Assembly: GCF_018449795.1 (NCBI RefSeq)
Contig: NZ_JAAVVE010000002.1
Coordinates: 124,001 to 188,000 of the forward strand
DNA from: Sphingomonas sp. dw_22
GTDB taxonomy: Bacteria; Pseudomonadota; Alphaproteobacteria; Sphingomonadales; Sphingomonadaceae
Direction: 5' to 3'
DNA length: 64,000 nt
Below are positions 35,101 to 45,746 of this stretch, piece by piece; the first letter of the stretch is position 1, and each line of letters opens with the position of its first letter. The translations under genes and the position numbers were made by a program. The notes below the pieces were generated by a model. It had not been told where the DNA came from. It did no database searches and saw nothing but the letters and a program-made list of their open reading frames with translations.

Positions 35101-35670
35101 GTGCGGCTGGTCCTCGCTTCCACTTCCCCGCGCCGCCGCGACCTGCTGGCGCGCATCGGCGCCGCGCCGGATCGCATCGCCGCGCCCGATATCGATGAGG
35201 ACGTCCGCGCGGGCGAGCTTCCCCGTGCCTATGTGCTGCGCGTCGCCTCCGAAAAGGCACATGCGGTGGCGCGTGCCGAGGGCGAGATCGTCCTGGCGGG
35301 CGACACCACGATCGCGGTCGGCCGGCGCATCCTCGCCAAGCCCGAGGACGAGGCGGACCTGCGCCGCATGCTCGGCCTGCTCTCCGGCCGGCGGCATCAT
35401 TGCCTGTCGGCGGTCTGCGTGATCGATGCGGCGGGCAAAGCGCGCACGCGCGTCTCCGATACCGTCGTCGCCTTCAAGCGGCTGAGCCAGGCCGAGATCG
35501 ACTGGTACGTCGCCAGCGGCGAAGGCATGGGCAAGGCGGGCGGATACGCCATCCAGGGCAAGGCCGAGGCGTTCGTGCGCTTCCTGTCGGGCAGCCATTC
35601 GGGCGTGGTCGGCCTGCCCGTGTTCGAGACGCGCGCGCTGCTCGAAGCGGCTGGATACCAGCTTGGCTGA
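35101..35670 (+). CDS. maf: Maf-family nucleotide pyrophosphatase
   Basis: 189 residues, GTG start at 35101. Hydrolyses non-canonical or modified NTPs to NMPs. N-terminal LASTSPRRRDLLARIG is the substrate-binding loop; further motifs are SEKAHAVA, LAGDTTIAVG (catalytic Asp), KPEDEADLRRML and GKAGGYAIQGKAEAFV. Its end overlaps the next start by 8 nt. Confidence 0.95.
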   Translation: MRLVLASTSPRRRDLLARIGAAPDRIAAPDIDEDVRAGELPRAYVLRVASEKAHAVARAEGEIVLAGDTTIAVGRRILAKPEDEADLRRMLGLLSGRRHHCLSAVCVIDAAGKARTRVSDTVVAFKRLSQAEIDWYVASGEGMGKAGGYAIQGKAEAFVRFLSGSHSGVVGLPVFETRALLEAAGYQLG

Positions 35671-36628
35671 GTGGCTCTACGAGGCGGGAATCGGCGAGAA
35701 TCGCGCCGCCCTGGTCTCGCGCGGCAATATCTGGAAGGCGCGGATCGAGCTGGAGGGCACAGGCGCGCGGGCGGGCGCGGTCCTCGACGCGCGCCTCGTC
35801 GATCGCCATACCGGCAAGGTGGCGCTGGCGGGCGGCGGCGAGGCTTTGTGCGATCCGCTGCCCAAGGGCATCACCCAGGGCGCGGCGCTGCGAGTGAAGA
35901 TCGTCCGCGAGGCGATCCCCGAGCCCGGCCGCGCCAAGCTGCCCAAGGCCGTGCCAGCTCTGGCCGATGCGGCGCTCGATCCGGGCCTCGACCTGCTGGG
36001 GCGGATCACCGCCACCGGCCTGCCCGTCCGCACGCTGCGCGCGCACGAGCCCGACCTGCTCGAAGAGGCCGGCTGGTCCGAAGTGCTGGAGGAAGCGGTC
36101 ACCGGCGAGATCGTCTTTCCGGGCGGCGCGCTGCGCCTCTCGCCCACGCCCGCGATGACTTTGTTCGACGTCGACGGACCCGCCCCGCTCGAGCCGCTCG
36201 CGGTCGCCGCCGCGCATGCCGTCGCCCGCGCGATCGAGCGGCACGGCATCGCGGGGTCGATCGGCATCGATTTCCCCACGCTTTCCGGCAAGGCCGCGCG
36301 CAACGCGATTGCCGAGGCGATCGACGCGGCGCTGCCCCAGCCGTTCGAGCGGACCGCCGTCAACGGTTTCGGCTTCCTCCAGATCGTCCGCCGCCGCACG
36401 CGCCCGTCGCTGCCGGAATTGCTGCGCGCCGATCCGATCGGCGCCGAGACGCGGGCCGAGCTCCGGCGGATGGAACGTCTTCCCCCGCCGCCCCCGGCCA
36501 CCCATATGGTGAGCATGCGAATCGCCCGTCGCATGGCCCAGCAACCCGGCTGGAGCGAGGCACTGGCGCGGCGCACCGGCGGCACGACTCGATTCGTGTC
36601 CGCGAAGGAGCAGAATCTTGAAGCGTGA
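35663..36628 (+). CDS. Short ribonuclease E/G-like protein
   Basis: 321 residues, TTG start at 35663 inside the end of maf. The sequence resembles the catalytic part of RNase G/E without the S1 domain as an obvious unit or C-terminal scaffold. FDVDGPAPLEPLAVAAAHAVARAIERHGIAGSIGIDFPTL, here cited as SIGIDFPTL, is the RNase-H-like subdomain with the Asp that binds Mg. This short form recurs downstream of maf in sphingomonads. Whether it is an active nuclease or a regulator of RNA processing is not settled by sequence. Confidence 0.85.
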   Translation: MAEWLYEAGIGENRAALVSRGNIWKARIELEGTGARAGAVLDARLVDRHTGKVALAGGGEALCDPLPKGITQGAALRVKIVREAIPEPGRAKLPKAVPALADAALDPGLDLLGRITATGLPVRTLRAHEPDLLEEAGWSEVLEEAVTGEIVFPGGALRLSPTPAMTLFDVDGPAPLEPLAVAAAHAVARAIERHGIAGSIGIDFPTLSGKAARNAIAEAIDAALPQPFERTAVNGFGFLQIVRRRTRPSLPELLRADPIGAETRAELRRMERLPPPPPATHMVSMRIARRMAQQPGWSEALARRTGGTTRFVSAKEQNLEA

Positions 36629-36800
36629 CACCTGCCCGATCTGCGGCAAGCAACCCCAGTCCGAGTTCAAGCCCTTTTGCAGCCGCGGCTGCAAGGATCG
36701 CGACCTGCTGCAATGGCTGGGCGAAGGCTATCGCGTGCCCGCCGGACCCGCCGATCTGGACGAACAAAGCGGGCTGGACACGGCTGCGAGCGACGACTAA
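36618..36800 (+). CDS. yacG: DNA gyrase inhibitor YacG
   Basis: 60 residues, TTG start at 36618 with AAGGAG at 36605-36610. Zinc-binding C6-x2-C9 and C21-x3-C25 (CPIC ... CSRGC) are all present, followed by DRDLLQWLGEGYRVPAGP, which contacts GyrB in E. coli YacG. It overlaps the RNase-like gene by 11 nt. tRNA-Phe follows after 31 nt. Confidence 0.93.
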   Translation: MKRDTCPICGKQPQSEFKPFCSRGCKDRDLLQWLGEGYRVPAGPADLDEQSGLDTAASDD

Positions 36801-36831
36801 GAGGCCCCCTCTCCGGCCATCGCCGGGGTGC

Positions 36832-36907
36832 GCCCGGGTAGCTCAGTTGGTAGAGCATGCGACTGAAAATCGCAGTGTCGGCGGTTCGACTCCGTCCCCG
36901 GGCACCA
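36832..36907 (+). tRNA. tRNA-Phe (GAA)
   Basis: 76 nt including an encoded CCA. The 7-bp acceptor stem GCCCGGG/CCCGGGC is perfect. The anticodon arm TGCGA-CTGAAAA-TCGCA shows anticodon GAA. The D arm contains AGCTCAGTTGGTAGAGC, and the T arm GGCGGTTCGACTCCGTC has one weak pair. All invariant positions are visible. It lies just after yacG. Confidence 0.97.
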
Positions 36908-37025
36908 TTTCCCAGCCATCGCCGAATTCGAACGCGCCGCGAAGCCGCGCGCATTTGATCCACCGCATTCCCATCGCCGCACTTCCGGTCGAGGATATGC
37001 GCATATGCGCGAACGGGGACGGGAC

Positions 37026-38186
37026 ATGCGGATAATCATCGCCGGGGCGGGTCCGGCGGGCCTCAGCCTGGCCGCTTCGCTCGCCGGGCGCGGGCTTTCG
37101 ATCACGATCGTCGATCCGCAACCGCTGCGCGCGCTGGAGGAACCTGCCTGCGACGGCCGGGAGATCGCCCTTACCCACCGATCCGTCCGCATCCTGCGCG
37201 ATCTTGGCGCCTGGGACGCATTGTCCGCCGAAGCGGCGCCGCTGCGCGAAGCCCGGGTGCTGAACGGGCGCTCCCCCTTCGCCCTCACCTTCGCACCGCG
37301 CAAGAGGATCGAGGAGCTGCTCGGCTGGCTCGTGCCCAATCACGCCATTCGAAGGGCGCTTTTCCGCGCAGCCTTCGCCCGAGGCGATATCGAGCTGATC
37401 GGCGGCACCGGTGTGGCATCGATCGATGTCGAGGAACGCGGCGTCCGCGTCGGGCTGGACAATGGTTCGGATCTGCAGGCCGAGCTGCTGGTAGCGGCCG
37501 ATTCGCGCATGTCCGGGACGCGCGCGAAGCTCGGCATCGGCGCCGATATCCATCCGCTCGGCCGCGCCATGCTGGTGTGCCGCATGGAGCATGAGGCCGA
37601 TCACGGGCGCGTCGCGACCGAATGGTTCGATCATCGCCAGACGCTCGCGCTGCTGCCGCTGAACGGTGGCGTCTCCTCCGCGGTAATCACGCTGCCCACG
37701 CACGAGGCCGAGACGCTGGCGGCCCTGCCCGAAGGCATGTTCAATCGCGAGATGACCCGACGCTTCGCCGCGCGGCTCGGCGCGATGCGGCTGACCGGCA
37801 CGCGCCACCTCTATCCGCTGACGGTGACCTGGTCGCATCGCTTCGTGGCGGCGCGCGCGGCACTGATCGGCGATGCGGCGGTGGGCATGCATCCGGTGAC
37901 GGCGCATGGCTTCAACCTGGGGCTGCTCGGACAGCATGTGCTGGCCGGGCAGATAGTGCGGGCGAAGGAAGCCGGCGCCGACATCGGCGGCGACGCGCCG
38001 CTCCGCCGCTATGAATTGCGGCACCGGCTCGCCAGCCGGCCGATCTACGACGCCACCAACGCGCTGGTCCGGCTCTACACGAGCGAAGGCGCGGCGGCGT
38101 GGATGGCGCGGCACGCGACGCTGCGGCTGGGGCATCGGCTCCCGTTCGCGCGCCGGGCCGTGGGCGCGATGCTCGCGCAACGCTGA
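37026..38186 (+). CDS. ubiM: UbiM-like FAD-dependent ubiquinone hydroxylase
   Basis: 386 residues from the ATG at 37026; ATG 37005 is an alternative. UbiH/UbiF family flavoprotein monooxygenase: dinucleotide motif GAGPAGLSLAASLAGRG at the N-terminus, and the second FAD motif LIGDAAVGMHPVTAHGFNLG near residue 280. Family members hydroxylate the benzoquinone ring of ubiquinone precursors; the UbiM branch is known from alpha- to gammaproteobacteria. The branch assignment rests on general resemblance and is less certain than the family. Confidence 0.85.
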   Translation: MRIIIAGAGPAGLSLAASLAGRGLSITIVDPQPLRALEEPACDGREIALTHRSVRILRDLGAWDALSAEAAPLREARVLNGRSPFALTFAPRKRIEELLGWLVPNHAIRRALFRAAFARGDIELIGGTGVASIDVEERGVRVGLDNGSDLQAELLVAADSRMSGTRAKLGIGADIHPLGRAMLVCRMEHEADHGRVATEWFDHRQTLALLPLNGGVSSAVITLPTHEAETLAALPEGMFNREMTRRFAARLGAMRLTGTRHLYPLTVTWSHRFVAARAALIGDAAVGMHPVTAHGFNLGLLGQHVLAGQIVRAKEAGADIGGDAPLRRYELRHRLASRPIYDATNALVRLYTSEGAAAWMARHATLRLGHRLPFARRAVGAMLAQR

Positions 38187-38241
38187 GCGACCCGCGCGAT
38201 GCTCTGTTCCCCATGCGTTCGCATCGCGCTAGAAGGCGGCG

Positions 38242-39312
38242 ATGGACGTCGTGGTGCGGAAAATCATCCATGTCGACATGGACGCATTCTATGCGTCGGT
38301 GGAGCAGCGCGACGATCCTTCGCTGCGGGGTAAGCCGGTGGCGGTGGGCTATGGCGCCGCGCGCGGCGTGGTGGCGGCGGCGAGCTATGAGGCGCGGAAG
38401 TTCGGCGTGCGATCGGCGCTGCCCTCGGTGACGGCGCTGCGGCGCTGTCCCGAGCTGGTGTTCGTCCCGCCGCGCTTCGACGTCTATCGCGCGGTCTCCC
38501 GCCAGATTCATGCGATCTTCGCCGACTATACGCCGCTCATCCAGCCGCTGTCGCTCGACGAAGCCTATCTGGACGTGACCGCGAACCTGCGCGGCCTGCC
38601 CACCGCCTGGGCCACCGCGAAGGAGATCCGCGCGCGCATCCTGGCCGAGACCGGGCTCACCGCCTCGGCCGGAATTTCGTACAACAAGTTCCTCGCCAAG
38701 CTCGCCTCGGATCAACGCAAGCCCAACGGCCAGTTCGCGGTGACGCCGGAGATGGGCGCGGCCTGGGTGGAGACGCTTCCGGTATCGCGCTTCCACGGCG
38801 TGGGGCCGGTGACGGCGCGCAAGATGCAGGCGCTGGGGATCGAGACGGGGGCGGACCTGCGCGCCAGGTCGATGGAGTTCCTGCGCACGCATTTCGGGAG
38901 TTCGGCGGGGTGGTATCATGCGATCGCACGGGGCGAGGACGACCGGCCGGTCGAGCCCGATCGGGTGCGCAAATCCTCGGGCACGGAGACGACCTTCGAT
39001 CGCGACCTGACCGAGGATGCCGAGATCGAGGCCGGCGTCCTGCGCATGGCCGACGACGTGTGGGCATGGTGCGAGAAGGCGCAGGCATTCGGGCGGACGG
39101 TGACGGTGAAGGTCAAATATGGCGACTTCCAGCAGATCACCCGCAGCCGCAGCGTATCGGGGCTGGTGGATACCCACGGTCTGCTGCGCGAGATGAGCCT
39201 GATGCTGATCCGATCGGTGCTGCCCACGCCCAAGGGAATCAGGCTGGTGGGGGTGACGGTGTCGAACTTCGAGGTGCGGGAGGACACGCGGGAATTGCCG
39301 ATGCTGCTCTAA
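38242..39312 (+). CDS. dinB: DNA polymerase IV (Y-family)
   Basis: 356 residues. Error-prone lesion-bypass polymerase. Metal-binding D12 in HVDMDAFYASVE and the SLDEAYLDV pair near 108-109 are intact. AAASYEARKFGVRSALP follows the fingers motif, KFLAKLASDQRKP is the conserved thumb segment, and the little-finger domain occupies about 235-345. The C-terminus (ELPMLL) resembles a clamp-binding motif. No LexA box was recognised upstream. Confidence 0.96.
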   Translation: MDVVVRKIIHVDMDAFYASVEQRDDPSLRGKPVAVGYGAARGVVAAASYEARKFGVRSALPSVTALRRCPELVFVPPRFDVYRAVSRQIHAIFADYTPLIQPLSLDEAYLDVTANLRGLPTAWATAKEIRARILAETGLTASAGISYNKFLAKLASDQRKPNGQFAVTPEMGAAWVETLPVSRFHGVGPVTARKMQALGIETGADLRARSMEFLRTHFGSSAGWYHAIARGEDDRPVEPDRVRKSSGTETTFDRDLTEDAEIEAGVLRMADDVWAWCEKAQAFGRTVTVKVKYGDFQQITRSRSVSGLVDTHGLLREMSLMLIRSVLPTPKGIRLVGVTVSNFEVREDTRELPMLL

Positions 39313-39343
39313 TTCCTCCCGCAGCTTTGCTGGGAGAGGAATT
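39311..39343. terminator. Hairpin between convergent dinB and ybaK
   Basis: AATTCCTCCCGCAGC / GCTGGGAGAGGAATT with loop TTT: 15-bp arms with a couple of mismatches, starting at the dinB stop and ending 3 nt before the ybaK end. It probably serves both genes. Confidence 0.65.
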
Positions 39344-39346
39344 GGA

Positions 39347-39811
39347 TCAGGGCAGCTTGCAGGCATCCACCCAGCGCATGGATACCAGCGCCGCCAGCCG
39401 ATCGGGCGACAGTTCCACCGAGCTGGTCCGTGAGCCCGCTGCGGGAAAGACCGTGCCGAACGCCCGCAGCGACACGTCGCAATAGACCGGCAGCGGGTTC
39501 GCCAGGCCGAAGGGGCAGACGCCGCCCACCGCATGGCCGGTCAGCGCCAGCGCCTCCTCGGGATCCAGCATCCGCGGGCGGCCGCCGAACTCGGCCTTGC
39601 ACCTGGCGTTGTCGAGCCGCGCATCGCCGCGCGCGACCACCAGCAGCACCGTCTCGCCGACCCGTAGCGCCAGCGTCTTGGCGATCCGCGCCGGCTCGAC
39701 GCCGAGCGCCTCCGCCGCCTCGGCGACGGTGGCAGTGCTGGCGCCCTGATCGATGATCGCGAGGTCGGGCGCGTGCTCGGCCAGCCAGGTCCGGGCGGAT
39801 TCGAAGCTCAT
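39347..39811 (-). CDS. ybaK: YbaK/EbsC-type aminoacyl-tRNA deacylase
   Basis: 154 residues. Single INS-like editing domain: ARIAKTLALRVGETVLLVVARGDARLDN (with the K and G/D of the active site) and TGHAVGGVCPFGLANPLPVYCD (GGVCPFG, a hallmark). Hydrolyses mischarged tRNAs such as Cys-tRNA-Pro. Its ATG overlaps the stop of the GreA/B-like gene (ATGA). Exact tRNA specificity cannot be read. Confidence 0.92.
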   Translation of the reverse strand: MSFESARTWLAEHAPDLAIIDQGASTATVAEAAEALGVEPARIAKTLALRVGETVLLVVARGDARLDNARCKAEFGGRPRMLDPEEALALTGHAVGGVCPFGLANPLPVYCDVSLRAFGTVFPAAGSRTSSVELSPDRLAALVSMRWVDACKLP

Positions 39812-40274
39812 GCCGGGGGAATAGCCTCCACGGCGAGGATTTCGATCGCCTCGGCCTTGCCGCCGAAATCGACGCGCTCGCCTTCCCAGCCGCCGATCAG
39901 CGCATGGGCGAGCGGCGCGGAGAAGGCGATGCGATCGGCAGCCGGATCGGCTTCGTCATGGCCGACGATGTCGATCACCCGCTCCTTGCCCGCCAGCCGG
40001 ATGCGGACCCGCGAGCCGATCCCGGCCACGCCGTCTTCCGGCTCCGGCGCAATCTGCGCAGTCGCGCGGCGTGTCTTCCAATAGCGCAGCTCGCGCTTGA
40101 GAACCTCGCGCGGTTCCTCTTCGCTCTCGGCCGCTACCGCGGCTTCGAGCTCGATTACCTTGGCCTCGGTCAGCGCCAGCCCGCGCGCGGTCACCAGATT
40201 GGGGCCGGCGGGGAGCGGCAGCTCGAACTTCGGTTCCTTATGTTCCTCGTCGCTCTCGCGACGGAAGGCCACGC

Positions 40275-40278
<4 letters not shown>
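39808..40278 (-). CDS. GreA/GreB-family transcript cleavage factor-like protein
   Basis: 156 residues from the ATG at 40278. An N-terminal helical region with acidic tip residues (ELEAAVAAESEEEPREVLKREL) and the C-terminal FKBP-like domain (GVAGIGSRVRIRLAGKERVIDIVGHDEADPA, cited as SRVRIRLAGKERVIDIVG; then IAFSAPLAHALIGG) mark the family. The N-terminal coil is short, so it may be a Gre-like RNA-polymerase secondary-channel factor, not a standard GreA. Overlaps on both sides (ATGA) put it in one operon with gpr and ybaK. Confidence 0.85.
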
Positions 40279-41336
<1,058 letters not shown>

Positions 41337-41387
41337 GGGGAGGCTCCGTTGGTGTATGGATTGCCTCTAGCGGCAATTTCCCCCCGT

Positions 41388-41415
41388 CGTCATCCCGGCG
41401 CAGGCCGGGATGACG
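41388..41415. repeat. CGTCATCCCGG-type hairpin
   Basis: A 12-bp perfect stem CGTCATCCCGGC / GCCGGGATGACG with a 4-nt loop, in the 91-nt gap between gpr and the end of sufA. It shares the CGTCA-CCCGG core with the larger inverted repeat at 50951-51060, so a dispersed family is likely. Confidence 0.7.
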
Positions 41416-41427
41416 GAATGGGGCGTG

Positions 41428-41784
41428 TCAGACGGTGAAGCTCTCGCCGCAGCCGCAGGCGCCCTTGGCGTTGGGGTTCTCGAAGGTGAAGCCGGCGGCG
41501 AAATCGTCCTCCACCCAGTCCATCTTCGATCCGATCAGATAGAGCACCGATGCGCCGTCGACGAAGAACAGGCCGCCGGACGTCTCGATCCGCTCGTCGA
41601 ACGGCTTGGCCTCGGCGACATAGTCCACCGAATAGGCCAGCCCCGAACAGCCGCGGCGCGGCGTCGAGAGCTTGACGCCGATCATGCCCTCGGGCGCCTT
41701 CGCCATCAGATCGGCGATGCGCTGCTCGGCGCGCGGCGTGAGCGTGAGCGCGGCAGGGCGTTGGCGGGTCTTCACGTCGGTCAT
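41428..41784 (-). CDS. sufA: A-type Fe-S carrier (SufA/IscA/HesB)
   Basis: 118 residues from the ATG at 41784. The three cluster-binding cysteines C46 (RRGCSGL), C110 and C112 (GACGCGESF) are intact. Receives Fe-S clusters from SufBCD and hands them on. Last gene of the SUF operon, separated from sufT by a repeat element whose edge (GGGGGAG) forms its probable ribosome site. Confidence 0.95.
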   Translation of the reverse strand: MTDVKTRQRPAALTLTPRAEQRIADLMAKAPEGMIGVKLSTPRRGCSGLAYSVDYVAEAKPFDERIETSGGLFFVDGASVLYLIGSKMDWVEDDFAAGFTFENPNAKGACGCGESFTV

Positions 41785-41796
41785 CTTCAAATCTCC

Positions 41797-41901
41797 CCCC
41801 TCCCGCTTGCGGGAGGGGTCGGGGGAGGGCCTGTTCACAAAATAGGAAGGGTCACGGCTCCTGACATCCCCTCCCCTAGCCCCTCCCGCAAGCGGAAGGG
41901 G
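41797..41901. repeat. REPIN-like element between sufT and sufA
   Basis: Two inverted hairpins, CCCCTCCCGC-TT-GCGGGAGGGG (41797-41818) and CCCCTCCCGC-AA-GCGGAAGGGG (41880-41901, one mismatch), with further inverted CTCCCC/GGGGAG flanks inside. Same design as the element at 24945-25093 with a different stem end. Confidence 0.75.
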
Positions 41902-41904
41902 AAT

Positions 41905-42369
41905 TTAGAGCATCCCCAGTTCGAGCTTGGCGTCGTCGCTCATCTTCTGCGGATCCCAGGGCGGATCCCAGACGAGATTGACGTCGGCGGTGGCGATCCC
42001 CGGCACCGAGCCGACGCGCAGCTCAACCTCGCCGGGCATCGATTCCGCCACCGGGCAATGCGGCGTGGTGAGCGTCATCGTCACCGCGGCATGGCCTTCG
42101 GCGGTCACCTCGACGCCGTAGATTAGGCCGAGATCGTAGATGTTCACCGGAATCTCGGGATCGTAGATTTCCTTGAGCGCCTCGATCACGCCCTCGTACA
42201 GCGCGCCGCCGGGCTCGCCCTCGGGATGCGGCTCGGGCTTTTGCGACAGGAAACCGGCGAGATAGTCGCGCTTGCGCTCGAACGTCTCCTGGACATCCTC
42301 CACGCGCGCCTTGGCCGGCGCCGCGACGGCATCGACTTCCTCGACTATGATCTTGCGTTCCTCGTTCAC
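41905..42369 (-). CDS. sufT: SufT-type DUF59/MIP18 Fe-S assembly factor
   Basis: 154 residues, GTG start at 42369. The DUF59 domain spans about 55-152: EALKEIYDPEIPVNIYDLGLIYG, MTLTTPHCPVAESMP (conserved Cys) and VNLVWDPPWDPQKMSDDAKLELG. The N-terminal 50 residues are an extension. It helps mature Fe-S proteins, mainly under high demand. Located 10 nt after sufS. Confidence 0.93.
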   Translation of the reverse strand: MNEERKIIVEEVDAVAAPAKARVEDVQETFERKRDYLAGFLSQKPEPHPEGEPGGALYEGVIEALKEIYDPEIPVNIYDLGLIYGVEVTAEGHAAVTMTLTTPHCPVAESMPGEVELRVGSVPGIATADVNLVWDPPWDPQKMSDDAKLELGML

Positions 42370-42379
42370 CCGAAAATCC

Positions 42380-43591
42380 CTACCCGAAAATACGCGTTAC
42401 GCGCTCGATACCTGCGACCAGCGCGGCGATGTCGTCCGCGCCATTATAGACCCCGAAGCTCGCCCGTGCCGTCGCCGGCACCCCCAGCGCGTCCATCAGC
42501 GGCTGCGCGCAGTGATGGCCGGCGCGGATCGCCACATTGCCTTCATCCAAGATGGTGGCGACGTCGTGCGGATGCACCCCCTCCACCGCGAAACTGACGA
42601 TTCCGGCGCTGTCCTCGGGGCCGAACAACGTCACGCTGTTGAGCTTCGACAGCGCCTCGCGCGTCTGGCGGACCAGCGCCATTTCATGGGCGTGGATGCG
42701 ATCGAGACCGATGCTGTCGACATAGTCGATCGCGGCATGGAGCCCGACCACGCCGACGATGTGCGGCGTCCCCGCCTCGAACCGGCCCGGCGGCGGGGCA
42801 TAGGTGGTCCTGGCGAAAGTGACGCGATCGATCATCGATCCGCCCCCTTGATAGGGAGGCATCGCGTCGAGCAGCTCGTAGCGGCCCCAGAGCACCCCGA
42901 TGCCGGTGGGTCCGTAGAGCTTGTGGCCCGAGAAGACGTAGAAGTCGCAATCGAGCGCGGCCATGTCGACGGCTATGCGCGGCACGGCCTGGCAGCCGTC
43001 GAGCAGGATCTTCGCGCCGACGCCATGCGCCAGATCGGCGGCGCGGCGCGCATCGAGCACCGAGCCGAGCACGTTCGAGACATGGGCGAGCGCGACCAGC
43101 TTGTGCGCGGGCGTGAGCATCGCCGCCATCGCGTCGAGATCGATGCGCTGATCGGCGGTGAGCGGCACGACGTCGATCGCGGCGCCGACGCGCTCGGCGA
43201 CCATCTGCCACGGCACGATGTTCGAATGATGCTCCAGCGTGGAGAGCAGGATGCGGTCGCCGGCCTTCAGGTGCGTGCCGGCCCAGCATTGGGCGACGAG
43301 GTTGATCCCCTCGGTCGCGCCACGGACGAATATGATCTCGCGCGCGGCGCCGCCGAGGAACTTCGCGACGCGCTCGCGCGCGGCCTCGAACGCGAAGGTC
43401 ATGTCCACCGAGCGCTGATAGACGCCGCGATGGACGGTGGCATAGGTCTCGCCATAGCCGCGCGTGATCGCATCGATCACCGGCTTCGGCTTCTGCGCGG
43501 TGGCGGCGGTATCGAGATAGGCCCAGCCGGCCGGGATCGCGGGGAAATCGGCGAGCAGATCGAGGGGGCGGGTATCGAGCGCGGTCGTCAT
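42380..43591 (-). CDS. sufS: Class II cysteine desulfurase SufS
   Basis: 403 residues from the ATG at 43591. PLP-dependent; releases sulfur from cysteine as a persulfide. PLP lysine K224 in VFSGHKLYGPTG, PLP-contacting STLEHHSNIVPWQ, and the persulfide Cys C361 in IRAGHHCAQPLM. The family pairs with SufE or SufU, neither of which is in the operon. A diverged repeat copy lies in the 175-nt gap to sufD. Confidence 0.96.
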   Translation of the reverse strand: MTTALDTRPLDLLADFPAIPAGWAYLDTAATAQKPKPVIDAITRGYGETYATVHRGVYQRSVDMTFAFEAARERVAKFLGGAAREIIFVRGATEGINLVAQCWAGTHLKAGDRILLSTLEHHSNIVPWQMVAERVGAAIDVVPLTADQRIDLDAMAAMLTPAHKLVALAHVSNVLGSVLDARRAADLAHGVGAKILLDGCQAVPRIAVDMAALDCDFYVFSGHKLYGPTGIGVLWGRYELLDAMPPYQGGGSMIDRVTFARTTYAPPPGRFEAGTPHIVGVVGLHAAIDYVDSIGLDRIHAHEMALVRQTREALSKLNSVTLFGPEDSAGIVSFAVEGVHPHDVATILDEGNVAIRAGHHCAQPLMDALGVPATARASFGVYNGADDIAALVAGIERVTRIFG

Positions 43592-43604
43592 GCCGCCCCC
43601 CCCG

Positions 43605-43762
43605 TCAGGTTGACACGGTTGACACGTATATTGCGAAAAAACCTTCCGCCCCGGAGCGACGGAATCGAGCATCGGCCTGAGCCGGCGACAGGGTGAATGG
43701 GAAGAATGGGGCGAATGGAATGCATTGCCGCGAGCCTGTCAGGCGAAATCCTATTTTGGAAG
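43605..43762. repeat. Diverged copy of a dispersed intergenic repeat
   Basis: In the sufS-sufD gap, GGTTGACACGGTTGACAC (43604-43621) resembles the start of the repeat at 63587, and AAATCCTATTTTGG (43746-43759) resembles its end (AAATCCTA-N2-TTGCAAGG). The middle is different and longer. No gene is seen in this gap. Confidence 0.4.
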
Positions 43763-43766
43763 CCGT

Positions 43767-44894
43767 TCACAGCGCAGCCTCCAGCCATTTGTCCGCGTCC
43801 GCCACGAACGCCTCGCGCACCGAGACGCGAGCAGGTTCGTCCCCCGGACGAACCAAAGGGCTCGCGTCTCCCTCGCCGATCCGCGCGAACGCATCGGCGA
43901 CGAAGGCGCGGGTGAGCAGCGCCTTGGCGCGGGCCTCTTCGAGGCCGCGGCTCTGGAGGTAGAACATCGCCGTCTTGTCGAGTTCCCCCACGGTGGCGCC
44001 GTGCGCGCACTTCACGTCGTCGGCGAAGATCTCGAGCTCGGGCTTGAGGTTCACCGTCGCCGAACGCTGGAGGAGCAGGCCGCGCAGCGATTGCTCGCCA
44101 TCGGTCTGCTGCGCGCCGCGCGCGACCTCGACGCGGGCGGCAAGGCTCGCCGCCGAGCGATCGGCCGCGACCGCGCGCCAGAGCTGGCGCGACGTGCCCT
44201 CGATATTCTCATGCCGCACGGTGACGGCGGCTTCCTGCTTCTGCGTGCCGCGCGTGAGCAGCGCGCCGCCCATCTCGGCGAAGCCGCCCTTGCCGGTGAG
44301 CGTCAGCGCGCCGTCGATCCGGCTGCCCATGCCGCCGGCGCCGAGGAAGATCGACACCAGGCTCGCCGCCTCGCCGATCTCGGCTTCGTCGCGGATCGAG
44401 ACGAAGCCTTCGTCCTGCACCAGCCGCACCGAGCGCATCAGCCGCGCGCCCTTGCCGAGCAGGATGGTCGTCAGCCGGTTCGCCCAGCCAGCGCCCGCAT
44501 AGGTCTCGACCACCGAGGCGACCGCATCCTCCTCCAGCACCAGCCGCGCGGGGACATGGTTCTCGCCGCCCGATCCGAGATGGACGACCTGGATATGCGT
44601 CACCGCCTCTTCGCGGCCGAGATGGAGCGACCAGCCCTCGCCCTCCGCCTGCCTGCCGAGCGGATGCGCGGTCTCGGGCACGATGCGGCCGACCTGCACG
44701 CGGCCCGGGCGGCTGTGCGCGGGCTCGAACATGCCGTCGACGAAGAGCAGGCGCGGGCCTTCGATATCGAGGAACAGATCGGCGGGGGCGATCGCGGAAG
44801 CACGCGGTTCCGCTTCGGCGGCCGCGCGCAGCGCGGCCATGTCCGACCAGCGCCATTCCTCCAGGCGCGGCGAAGGGAGATCGAGCGTCGTCAC
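43767..44894 (-). CDS. sufD: Fe-S scaffold component SufD
   Basis: 375 residues, GTG start at 44894. It forms the SufBC2D scaffold with SufB and SufC. The right-handed beta-helix core is followed by NLKPELEIFADDVKCAHGATVGELDKTAMFYLQSRGL, cited as EIFADDVKCAHGATVGELD, the SufB/D signature (conserved H in CAHGAT). A 106-nt gap to sufC shows no gene. Confidence 0.95.
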   Translation of the reverse strand: MTTLDLPSPRLEEWRWSDMAALRAAAEAEPRASAIAPADLFLDIEGPRLLFVDGMFEPAHSRPGRVQVGRIVPETAHPLGRQAEGEGWSLHLGREEAVTHIQVVHLGSGGENHVPARLVLEEDAVASVVETYAGAGWANRLTTILLGKGARLMRSVRLVQDEGFVSIRDEAEIGEAASLVSIFLGAGGMGSRIDGALTLTGKGGFAEMGGALLTRGTQKQEAAVTVRHENIEGTSRQLWRAVAADRSAASLAARVEVARGAQQTDGEQSLRGLLLQRSATVNLKPELEIFADDVKCAHGATVGELDKTAMFYLQSRGLEEARAKALLTRAFVADAFARIGEGDASPLVRPGDEPARVSVREAFVADADKWLEAAL

Positions 44895-45000
44895 GATTCC
44901 GACCTCGTTGCGCCGTCGCGGCGTAGCGCGAATCTGTCTTCCTCGCGCAACGACGCCACGACGCTACGATGATTGGCGGCGCCTCCGGCGCGGAAGCCGC

Positions 45001-45744
<744 letters not shown>

Positions 45745-45746
45745 GT

